64,000 nt of DNA from Ficedula albicollis (Eukaryota; Chordata; Aves; Passeriformes; Muscicapidae): assembly GCF_000247815.1 (NCBI RefSeq), contig NC_021677.1, positions 1,079,775 to 1,143,774 of the forward strand. Direction: 5' to 3'. Below are positions 26,301-37,018 of the stretch, in pieces; position 1 is the stretch's first letter; each line of letters begins with the position of its first letter. The position numbers were made by a program, and so were the translations under genes. The notes beneath the pieces are model-generated. The model was not told the origin of the DNA. It did not search any database and was given only the letters and a program-made list of their open reading frames with translations.

Positions 26301-29235
26301 AAGGAGCCTTTTGTCCCATATATAGCTATGCTTTAAATTGTTACTCACTAAAAGAGCAAGTATTTTTGGTTGCTTCTGAAAGTCATATTTCCATAGTGAT
26401 GCTGACAGAAATGTGCAATACATCATGATAAGTGAAACTTAACTCACTACCACAGATACTGTTCCCAGCTACCATTTTTAACCCAGTCTGGAACACTGTA
26501 TGTGCAAAGCTCGTTTGTTTTGGTTTTGTTTTTTTTTCTTGAACCCTATTTTAAGATCTGTTTATTATAAGGCATTCCCTCTTAATTCTCAGGCTTCTCC
26601 CAGTTTCTGTGTTGGTTTGTTTCAGCCAGCTATCCAAGGTTAAAGCAGTTAATAACTCATGTTTGGTTGCCTTCCTCTTTCCTCTGTGAGGAAATACACT
26701 CCTAACCCTGCTGCAGTCCTACAGCTGTGCTTTCAGAATGCTCCCAGCCCTACCCTTGGTGGAATCTCTTTCCATCATCCTTGTTTTCATACTCCAGAAC
26801 CACCAGGATCCTCATTCCTGGAATAGCATTTCCCTGTGTCTCTCTCCTGGAACCCTTATAAAGGTGCATGTTTTGCTGGTTGTCAGGCCTGTGTAGAAAT
26901 CCAGATACACACATCTATTAGGCTGCCAAATATGAGAAGTTTCAGTGAGCAGAAGGTGCAGCACAAGAAAGATGGGAGTCAACTCACCTCTGTCACTTGG
27001 GGCAGTGCTTTCAAGGTGCTAGAAAGCACAGAACACACATTTCTGTGTCTTTAGTGGGAGATAATTCTTGTACAGCATCTTTCTTTTCCTGGCAATATTC
27101 TTATAACTGCAGATTCCTTCATGTCCCTACTTCTAACACTTCATTATGTCTCAATTTTGGTTAAAAAACATTTCAACAAGAACTTCTTTCCCCTCCACCA
27201 AGGAAAACCTGCAAGAACGAGAGGACTTCAAAGCTCAACAGCAATGCCAACATTTAACAAAGCAACATCTCTCCAAGAGATGTGGAGCATCCATTTCTCT
27301 CTCAGAGCTGCAGTAGTAGGACATACCAGAGATACCAACCCAAAAGATTATTCATACCATTGGTGAACAACTCTCACAAATGTTATGGAGTTTGGGGCGA
27401 GTTTATCTTTGTAAAGAATTCATGACATCCCTCCTTGCAATCATCTCAGGTCCACCCACACTGACATTTCACAAACCACACTCATCTGTAATACCTCTCA
27501 GCACAAGGCATTTTTTTACACATTTGTTCAGGTCAGCAGCAAATGTTCTTATTTTTCCAGCCTTAAAAAAAGCCCCCACAACCAACCCCCCAAAATAGAA
27601 AAGAATATACTCCCTCATCCTGATAATAAAGACTAGCCAAGGTCAAGACCAAGAAAAAAGGTTTTTGTCCTCATCTCCTGTCACCTCCTCAGCTTGTGTA
27701 ATACCTTCTTTCACAGAGTGCACAATACATTTCCAATTGGAACTTTGCAACTCTTGCAAGTGCTTTTTCCCAGAGACAACCCAGATCAGACAGAAACAAA
27801 ATTAAAGATGTTGAGTACCTTTGTCTATTGCCCATTGCAAAAATGAGGAGCTACCACCATAGAATTTAACTTTAAATAATTAAGTTATAGGCCACAAAAC
27901 ACTTTGTATTTAAGTTCTCACTGTACCTTACTTACACCAAGAACTACAACATGAGTTCTTCTGTGATTATTGCAGATAACAATTACATTGGACTTTCTTA
28001 ATCACCTACCATGTTGTCTAGAGCGGGTTGTGTTTTTTCAACAATGTTAAAAACTGCTGAACAGTCCTTCCTCCTAATTCTGGGGCAGCAGTTGTGCTTT
28101 TCACATGGATGGACCTCAGTGATGTACTTCACTTACCAAAAAATGACAGGAAAGACAGCTAGAGAATTAAAGTTGCCAAGGAGATACATGTCTCAGCTGA
28201 AGACTAACTTCTATCTGTGATACTTCCTATATTTGATGATACATGTCTGTGATACTTCCCATATTTTATGAGCTGCCTTCAATGTTGGAAAACTACTCAC
28301 AGAAAGTAGTGTGGTACAAATGCAAAATCATTAAACATACAAAAAGATTCATATCACTCTTTTCTCTCTCTCTTTCTCTCTCCTTAACACGATGCAATGC
28401 TAATTCACAACTACTGGTTCACCAAGAAAATTATGTTACAAGATTCTGTAAGGATTAAATATTATCATTCTTCCATCTACGGATTTTTGTTTTGGAAATA
28501 AAGTTGCTTGCAGCTTGCTAGTGTTTCATGGCACCAACTGAATTAAAATTAATTTATATTAAAATGAACTATTACCTCTAAACAAAGTAAGAATTCATTA
28601 TTGCAGTTTCGGAGAAAATTCCTTCTGAATTTTATTAATCTAGCACTTCAATGCTTTGCAGACTTACTCATGAAATTACTTCCAAAAACCCATGTCAAAG
28701 AATGCTGAATAAGGATTTCAGAGCCTTTTAATTAATTTTTAATCCTTTTTCCTGAGTATGGAGCTGATGTCAATAAAATGTCCAGGAGGATTCGTTTTTT
28801 AAGAAAAAATAATCAGGTTTAGGCCAGTATTTGCTCCCAGGTACAGCTGAAATGTTTTACCTTAAATAGCCCAACAAAGTCAGCTTCAGGCACCTCATCT
28901 GAAGTTAAAAACTTTAGGAATGAAGTAGGAAAAGCAAATGAGAAGGGTCTGGCGTGGGAAGAGTCAGTAAAACCGTGCCAGGTCCCTGCGCAGCGCAAGG
29001 CACCACAGTGCTCGCCTGGGACATGGGGTTGGGTGCCTTTCCTCAGGATTTCCACCACCCCAGAAATGTCAGAAGTGTGGCTGCTCTTGCTTCTCCCCAC
29101 TGCCCAGTCCTGAGCATTCTCTCTAATCTGGTTTAGTGGCTGTGCTCACCACACTGCAGGTACATCGACTTCCTGAGCTTCCCCAGGAGAAATCCCTGCC
29201 AGCTCTCCCTGCAAAGTCCAGGAGACAGGAGAACA
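26301..29235. other. non-coding DNA, no gene seen
   Basis: Short open frames only. Minor features are a two-copy repeat of TCTGTGATACTTCC at 28214 and 28246, and a CT-rich run at 28358-28382. The patch at 28940-29110 is richer in GC than its surroundings, but no exon or CpG island is convincing. Confidence 0.55.
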
Positions 29236-29371
29236 CGACCCAAACAACAGAAAAAAACCTTTATCCAAGATTCTACCGTGCCAGTAAAATTTGTACATAC
29301 TCTCGACCCAAACAACAGAAAAAAACCTTTATCCAAGATCCTACCGTGCCAGTAAAATTTGTACATACTCT
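29236..29371. repeat. two-copy tandem duplication, 68-bp period
   Basis: Copies lie at 29236-29303 and 29304-29371, starting CGACCCAAACAACAG. I see one difference (GATTCTAC against GATCCTAC). The near-identity fits either a very recent duplication or two alleles joined. Confidence 0.95.
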
Positions 29372-30784
29372 CGCAAAGTCCTTGAACACATGTAGAATTA
29401 AGGATTTAATTAATTCCGCTGAAGGGAATAAAGCTGCTTTGTCTGCATCAGTTTTGAAGGAGCACAGTGAGATTTCATAGAATGCTGCTGAAGAGGATCA
29501 GTTATAATTTTCTGATTACATGAAACAAGAACTACCTCACCCCTAAAAGGTACCCTCTCACAAATTAAAACAGACTTATACAAAATTCATTTTATACAAC
29601 TTAAAATATATATAAGATGCAAATAAATGGAACACATTTAGATCTCAGCCAGAGAAACTATTTAAATGCACTTAGAGAATCTAGTCAGAGCTTTTTAATG
29701 TATCAATATATACTTTGAGGAAGGCTCTTTTATGCATTCAGAGGAGGCATTGCTCATATTTCTTTGCTAAATACCAGCACATGTACAACAGACTGCAGAA
29801 TGACTGGTGCTGCTGAAAAAAGATCTCCAAAAGGGGTCATAAAGGGAGCAGGCATCAGATTTGATTTAAGGACAAAATCTCCTAAAAATAACATGCCTGT
29901 GTACAATATCACTGCAGCAAAGAAGAAACAGATAATTATAGCAAATTAAAACTGAGGTCCCCAGAAAGGAACACTATACTGACAAATTTGACATATTGGA
30001 AAAAAAAAATAAAGAGAAATAATCTCAAAGTAAAACATACCAGCAATGTTTTAGACTTTTTTTCTGGATATTCTGTTAGGGGTAGTAGTATGTTTTTTTT
30101 ACTTTGCCTTATGAAGGAATGAATGAGTGAATGAACTAATGAATTGACCAATAATATTTTTTAAGTAAATTTAAAATATATTGACTTAAGACTTAATTTA
30201 CTTGCTGAACAGAGGTTAAACAGAAAATCCTCTTAGTTTTTCAAAACAAAATAACTGAATTAAATTGAAAATGGATCAATTTATTTTATACAAATCTTAT
30301 TCTGTGGTCAAAATGCTCTATCATAAAACCAATCTGATCTTTGAAGTTTGATAGAATTGGATACTCTGACAATGTTTTGACCTTTCTAAATATTCAAAAG
30401 AAGGCTTTTACTGAAGACTGAGGTAGACTAGAACCAGTATTTCTATCTTAACTATCTTGGAGAAGGAGCCTAGCAGAACAGGCATTTCAAGAAGGGAGAA
30501 CAACCCCAATAAACAGCATTTCCTGCTTAAAGTTATCATTCCTGACAGAGGAGCAGCAGATTGAAGGCTGTGGCTAAGGACAACAAATTTTGATTGTGGA
30601 AAATTAAACTTGTAATTTTCTAATAGCCCTCTAGCCAGAGATCAAATACAATTTGAAAGCATTGCTAATAGGATGTTTTTAAGAAGCATTTCAGGGAGAT
30701 ATTGTAGAAGAGGATTAATGAAGGTGTAAGCTACAGGAAAAAAAAAAATAAATGTAATACTCCATAGTGCATCTGGCTTTTGAT
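29372..30784. other. non-coding, AT-rich DNA
   Basis: No gene, RNA or repeat family was recognised in this AT-rich stretch. Confidence 0.6.
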
Positions 30785-31880
30785 ACAAGAATGTGGGTGA
30801 AATTGACAGATACTCATTTACATATGAATGCATTCCTCTAATGAGAGGAAAAAAATAAACCATGTAAGAAAGAAGTGAGTTCTGAGTTTACAAACCTTAC
30901 ACAAACACCAAAAGTAAGGATGGCCCGGAGGCTGATTTAGTTTTAGCACTCAGCAGATTTTAGAAGTCAAGAATCTTGTCTCATCTTAAGAAAAAAACCC
31001 TGACTTGTCAATGGGTACAGCTTCAGCAGTAATAAAACTACTTCCTCCAGGTGGCTGGGTACAGCCCAAGGAGCTCTTTTATATCTTTCCTCTATGTGCA
31101 GCAAACAAATCCCATTTTATGGGTAACAGGGTCATGAGCATAGCCTGGACACCCCAACACAGAAACCTTGCCAAAACCTCCTGCTGAACATCCAATCTAA
31201 TGGAAGTCAAGCTAATTATTTACCCAACACACATCCTCACAGAGCTAATTTCTGCAAAATTAACACTCTCAAAACAAAAAACCAGAAAAACCATTTCCAC
31301 AAGAATGTGGGTGAAATTGAAAGATACTCATTTACATATGAATGCATTCCTCTAATGAGAGGAAAAAAATAAACCATGTAAGAAAGAAGTGAGTTCTGAG
31401 TTTACAAACCTTACACAAACACCAAAAGTAAGGATGGCCCGGAGCGTAAGAAAGAAGTGAGTTCTGAGTTGACAAACCTCACACAAACACCAAAAGTAAG
31501 GATGGCCCGGAGGCTGATTTAGTTTTAGCACTCAGCAGATTTTAGAAGTCAAGAATCTTGTCTCATCTTAAGAAAAAAACCCTGACTTGTCAATGGGTAC
31601 AGCTTCAGCAGTAATAAAACTACTTCCTCCAGGTGGCTGGGTACAGCCCAAGGAGCTCTTTTATATCTTTCCTCTATGTGCAGCAAACAAATCCCATTTT
31701 ATGGGTAACAGGGTCATGAGCATAGCCTGGACACCCCAACACAGAAACCTTGCCAAAACCTCCTGCTGAACATCCAATCTAATGGAAGTCAAGCTAATTA
31801 TTTACCCAACACACATCCTCACAGAGCTAATTTCTGCAAAATTAACACTCTCAAAACAAAAAACCAGAAAAACCATTTCC
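30785..31880. repeat. compound tandem duplication of about 0.5 kb with a 68-bp internal repeat
   Basis: Segment 30785-30930 recurs at 31299-31444 (offset 514), and segment 30864-31298 recurs at 31446-31880 (offset 582). The difference of 68 arises because a GTAAGAAAGAAGTGAG unit is present twice in the second half (31378 and 31446). The long right part looks identical by eye, including an identical 60-codon frame in both copies. The few differences (for example GATTGACAG-like against GATTGAAAG-like at the left, and TTTACAAACC against TTGACAAACC) resemble allelic variation. No transposon ends were seen. Confidence 0.95.
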
Positions 31881-32070
31881 AGGCAATATTATCATTCTAG
31901 ATGTGGGTTTCTGGATATGAAAGATTTGTCTCAAATGAATGAAATAAGCAAGATCTAGGTTATTTTATTCTGCTCCTCAAGAAATTCACCTTACACTTTT
32001 CTGTCATAGAGCTTTTGGTGCTTTTTTTTTTGTTTTTTTTTGAGAACCAAAGTGTCAGACTGTCTCCCAG
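31881..32070. other. non-coding spacer
   Basis: A short spacer with T runs between the duplication and a CR1 fragment. Nothing else was recognised. Confidence 0.6.
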
Positions 32071-32245
32071 GCAACCAACAATAGGACAAGAAGACTAAAG
32101 ATGAGCCAGGGGAGGTTCAGGTTGGACACAAGGAAGAATTCCCTACAGAAGAAATGATTTGGATTGGAATGGGCTGCCCTGGGAGCTGGAGGAATCACTG
32201 CCCCTGCAGGTATTTAAGGAATTTAAGGAACGTTTCAATCACACT
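32071..32245 (+). mobile_element. CR1 LINE fragment, internal part of the 3' region
   Basis: The order of CAATAGGACAAGAAG, CCAGGGGAGGTTCAGGTTGG, ACACAAGGAAGAATT, GGAATGGGCTGCCCTGGGAG, GGAGGAATCACTGCCCCTGC and AGGTATTTAAGGAA matches the avian CR1 region just before the 3' tail. The final tail is missing or too decayed to see. Confidence 0.85.
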
Positions 32246-32997
32246 GATATACCTGAACAATGAACCCTTTCATAGCAAACATCCAAGATAACTGATCAAT
32301 AATTTTCTTCCTGTTATGGTGGAATGAAGTGGCTGTATTACACCTGTTCTTTGGGTCCTGGTAGACCTTACACTGGCCTAAATAATATATTTCTATTCAA
32401 CAAAGGCTGACTAGGAGACCAAAATTATTCCAATATAGTTCTAAAAATTTATAATGCACTGAATATCTTAATGGCAACTGGGGAAAGAAGAATGCAGAAA
32501 CAGAGCAAATGGACAGGAAATACAGTGCACCTGCCCTGTGTTTTCATGTGACTTCAGCCTGTGATGCCTAATGGGGAAAATTAATATTATACATTTTTTT
32601 TAAATTGTCTTTTAGGCTAGGACATCTCAAAAGAAGTCCGAAAGTGAAGTGGATGATACATTAAGCACCAATATGGTATTTTATGGTTAAAATATATGTG
32701 GCTTTGCACTAGGTTTCTAGGGGGAATCATGTACATAATTTTGGATTAGAAATCATTAATATCCATTCATATACAGATAGAATATCTATTTGTACAAAAG
32801 TTGCTGAAGATGGCCAAATACCCAGATCAAAACATTACTCCCCAAGCAAGGACTCTATATTTTCAGGGAATAAAAGTAATTTTGACCCACAACAGAGGAT
32901 AAAATTATGTATGCCACTTTAAGTGTCAATGTTTGCAAAAGCAGACCTTATATTTACTAAATATCCACTGATGGTATCTTTACTCTTTCTGAAAACA
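32246..32997. other. non-coding DNA, no gene seen
   Basis: AT-rich sequence without a recognisable gene or repeat. Confidence 0.6.
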
Positions 32998-33154
32998 GGG
33001 AGGAAATCATTATTAGACTGGCACTGGTTGAATTTTAAACACGAGATTCTCAAAAGGTAAAGTCTTACCTGGAACTAGGGAGGAATCATTATTAGACTCG
33101 CACTGGTTGAATTTTAAACACAAGATTCTCAAAAGGTAAAGTCTTACCTGGAAC
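32998..33154. repeat. two-copy tandem duplication, 79-bp period
   Basis: Copies end at CTTACCTGGAAC at 33075 and 33154. I see about three differences in 78 bases, including one indel in the GGAAATC start. It is part of a cluster of such duplications at 29-38 kb. Confidence 0.93.
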
Positions 33155-34007
33155 ATTCCTGTCACTTATCCATCATTGATATGAATAGATTTAACAGAGT
33201 AAGGAAACAGAAGAATTGATAGAGTAATTAAATAATAAATGGCTTATTTTTTCAAACAGAATAAAAACTTTGGGCAGAGGGAGAAGGCAAGGAAAGAAAT
33301 AAATTTTGTTCCCTAGAAACATACCAGAGGAAGCAGTCAGGGAAAAGGCTGTGTGAAAGGCCACTGTGTCAGGATAAATATGCATAAGCTGTCCATAAAT
33401 AAGCTTAAAAGAAGCCTCCTATACATCAAAGGAGTAAGGATCTGGAAGAGATCTGCAGTGGGAACAAAAATATTTATTTAAAGATGGGGTTTCATTAACT
33501 TAATGGAGGCAGATGACACAAGAATTGGCAATAAGAAGGATTTTGATTTGTTGGTCCAGACCTTTCAATACACTGTGCTCCAGTTCTGGCTCCATCTCAT
33601 GCAGGTTACCTTTGTTTAGGTGAGGAGTTGGTGTCCACCACAAAGGTATTTCATTACACAGGTATGGTGTCAAAGCATGGGTTTAAAGAAACAACTGTCA
33701 AGCTATGAGAGATGTGATTCAGGGAAGAATTGACTTCTCCAATTTCAGATTGGGATGAGGTCATAGATTTTCATCATTTCCACTCACTTAGGAGGTGAAA
33801 GTGGGAAGAATAAATAGACAATGAAGTTTCCTTTTATGTCTGATTCATTTTAGTTATATTTTCACCTCCCATCAGGAAAGAACAGAGTAGGGAAGTTCCC
33901 CAGACATCAGTTCCCTGAGCTATGGAATCTGACCACAATTTCTTGTAGAATCCTCTATGTGCAAGGACAGAATGGAGATTACTTCTGTCTCTGGAAATGT
34001 CAAATAC
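33155..34007. other. non-coding DNA, no gene seen
   Basis: No supported gene or transposon was found. Confidence 0.6.
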
Positions 34008-34173
34008 GAGATCACAATATCACAAACTTCTTATGTAAGGCACACCATACTCCACTCTGCACAGGGTGATTTCAAGCAACTTACTATCCCCTGAGATCAC
34101 AATATCAAAAACTTCTTATGTAAGGCACACCATACTCCTCTCTGCACAGGGTGATTTCAAGCAACTTACTATC
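34008..34173. repeat. two-copy tandem duplication, 85-bp period
   Basis: The unit begins GAGATCACAATATCA at 34008 and 34093. About three single-base differences separate the copies. Confidence 0.94.
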
Positions 34174-35188
34174 TCCAGTTCCCTCCCAATTTATTTTGAA
34201 AACATTAGGATGATGGGGAGGTAAGCAAACTAGGTGGAGCACAAAATGTTTCTAGAAACAGCCGAAACAGAATTTTTTCATGTGTAGTAGAAATAGAAGG
34301 CTAAGAAACAAATCCTTCTGGTGGTCTCTGCATAAACCAACGTTCTTTCCCAACATTTCCTCTTCAGTTCCATTCAGCTTTACAAACAGAAATCTGGCCA
34401 TAGGGAAATCGGGTGTGGCCAATGCACTTCATGCAGAAGGGATTGCTAGTGCAGAGCAACACCCCTGCTCAGCCAGCTCCAGAGATCATTTGTGTGTGAT
34501 TTGAGGGCTCATGATTCAGACCCTGGGAAGAATGACAGCCTTTTTTTAATTATACAGCAAGATGGGAAACATTCTCCATGCAAGGAGCAGCCAGTGCAGT
34601 GAAAAACACTGAATAAGAGGAAAATTAAGTTGTGTGCTCTACAGCTCTGAGGATGCCAACTCTATTTCTTCAGGGTTTTTGGTAATGCAAGGGCAGCTTT
34701 AGGGGAAAATTGTGTCCTGTCTGTAAAGTCCACCTTACAGTGGAATTACTAAACTAAACAAAATTGGAGCAAACTTGAGTAAGACATCTCTTATACTAAA
34801 TGATAAATGTAATGGAACTTAAAAGATAGGAGTAACTGGGAGGAGGGGAAAACCTCAAACAACCAGAGATCAATAGTTCTTTCTTGAACTGATAAAATAT
34901 TCCAAACACAAATAAAGAGTTCAATATATTTAAAGAGAATGTTTGACCCTCAGCTCTTCCCTAACTCACTAGGTAAATATTTTGCTGTACATCAAAGTTT
35001 GGGAAATTGCTAGGGACTGAAAATGGAAAGAGGCCTTGCTGCAATATTTGTAGTCCTAACTTAGAATTCAGAGAATTTTAATAACTCGGCTAAATCTTAT
35101 TTCTATTAATATAATGCTCCTATCTATAACCAAATGGAAAGAATATTTCCCAAGGGATATAGAGAGACAAAAGATAAGAATGAAAGTT
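34174..35188. other. non-coding DNA, no gene seen
   Basis: No supported gene or repeat family was recognised. Confidence 0.6.
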
Positions 35189-35264
35189 ACATTTCCATAA
35201 GAAGTACCTATATAATAAAATTCTCTACATTTCCATAAGAAACACCTATATAATAAAATTCTCT
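35189..35264. repeat. two-copy tandem duplication, 38-bp period
   Basis: The unit starts ACATTTCCATAAGAA at 35189 and 35227. The copies differ at two adjacent-region bases (GTACC against CACC context). Confidence 0.92.
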
Positions 35265-36639
35265 CTATTTTTAATGCTGTGTAGGGCAATACAAATAAGT
35301 ACAAGTGTAGGTGGCTTACTTTGGTTTTGGGATACATAACTGAACTTTGAAATATGAAAAAAATTTAATGAGTTCAATTTCACCTTTAATTTGAGCGCTT
35401 CTATACTTGGCCAGAAGAGGTGGTTAACCATTTAATCATATTTTTCATACATTTATGTTCAAAATGCACTGCTTTATGCTTTTAAATTTTTTGTATTACA
35501 ATAAAAGGGACTTCAAATTAAGTGTGGGAGTCATAAAAAAAATCCACCCTACCCAATGTCAAGAAGAACATCAAATTATTGATCTGTAGACAGGAGGAAA
35601 TTAAATATGGTATCCCCTTCTCATTTAAAAGAAAATAACTGCAACAATTCCACTAAAGTTCACAGAAGAAATAGATTAAAAATGTTGGCGTGAAATCAAC
35701 TTCTGTCTTGAATGTATCTTCTGCAGGATTTTTATTTATAGAACACTGCAAGTACAAGGATTTGTCAGAAGTGTACGGACTTAACTTTCTTTGCTCATCT
35801 TAACTTTTGTGCATACGCAGTCACAGAGACATTTCAGAGTTGTGACAGCCAAAATTGTTACTTTATCAGTGAAAACAAAATTGTTTTCGGTGACATATCA
35901 TCTTAATATATTTTTTCCTTCTGGAAGTTTCTTCTGGAATTTCTAGAAAACATCTCTGCATTTTGTTAGGGGTCAGTTTCAGGGGTGGACAAAAATCAAT
36001 ACATGCTTTTTTCACAGAGAGTTAAAAATAATTTTTTTCAGCTCTGACACCTGAGTTGTATTAATCTGACAAACTTTATCACCATTAAATATTCATGAAG
36101 GATCAATTTAAACTTCTCACTTCAGTGTAAACTATTTATATCTGTGGACACCTTCACATAGTGCCTTTCTATGGAGAGCTTGGTCTACAAAGAAAACAAT
36201 TAATGAGATTAAAGGGGCAAGGACCTTATAGGTGCTAGGAACAGGAAATTCAGAGGTAGAGACATCAGACATAATCATAAAGACTAGTTTCAGCTTAGCA
36301 CAGCTGCCTTCAGTACTCTCCAGCCTCTGCCTTCTTCTTGGCAATAAAAGATGACCTTCCTTCAGTTTTCCTTTACAGAATTTACTGTCCCTGTTTGATT
36401 TAGGCAGCAGCCCCATGCACATCAACCAGCAGACTTCAGTCCTTTACTGAACCACATCACAGCCTCCAGGACCTGCATTAAATGCTGGGTTTGTAGCCAG
36501 AGGCCATCTCCGTTCAGTTTGCAATTCTTCGTACACACGCTCTAAGTTGTGCATTGATCATTTGAGAGGGGGGAAAAGAAAAATCTTTAAGGGACTGTCT
36601 GTATTCAGACAACAAAAGCTTGAATGCAGGATCTTTAAA
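35265..36639. other. non-coding DNA, no gene seen
   Basis: Short open frames only. No repeat family was recognised. Confidence 0.6.
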
Positions 36640-36715
36640 ACACGGGAAAACCCTGTTTGGAAGGGATTTTGGCAGTTCATCTAGTGCAAAGTTCTGCTCA
36701 GAGCAAGGTCAGCCG
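36640..36715 (-). mobile_element. decayed CR1 3'-end fragment, minus orientation
   Basis: GTTTGGAAGGGATTTTGGCA, then TTCATCTAGTGCAAAGTTCT and GCTCAGAGCAAGGTCAG, match the reverse complement of a CR1 tail (the usual blocks are TTGGAAGGGACCTT, GTCATCTAGTCCAAC and CTGCTCAGAGCAGG). The tail end itself is decayed. Confidence 0.65.
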
Positions 36716-36820
36716 TGTGATGAGACATGGCTGCTCCAGACTGGGAGCAGTCATGTTCTTGAAAAATCTCTGAAGATGGAGAATACACAATTCTTCTGGG
36801 CAACCAAAATTCTGCTATTA

Positions 36821-37018
36821 CAGTGCCCCAAGGGGAAAAGGCCAGTGCCCTAAGGGGAAAAGGTCTTCCTCTGGGCCAACGTTTGGATACCTCGTGCTTC
36901 AATTTGTACCTGCTGTTTCTTGCCCTCCAACAGTGCCCCAAGGGGAAAAGGTCTTCCTCTGAGCCAACGTTTGGATACCTCGTGTTTCAATTTGTACCTG
37001 CTGTTTCTTGCCCTCCAA
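36821..37018. repeat. tandem duplication, 88-bp period, with a third 22-bp partial copy
   Basis: Full copies lie at 36843-36930 and 36931-37018, starting CAGTGCCC(C/T)AAGGGGAA, and a 22-bp partial unit precedes them at 36821. There are about three base differences. A shared AAGGGGAAAAGG anchor at each junction suggests slippage or unequal exchange. Confidence 0.94.

Noticed and set aside
31005..31769. Identical 60-codon frames at 31005-31187 and 31587-31769 as a duplicated small gene
   Set aside because: The identity is explained by the surrounding DNA duplication. There is no start context, domain or codon signal.
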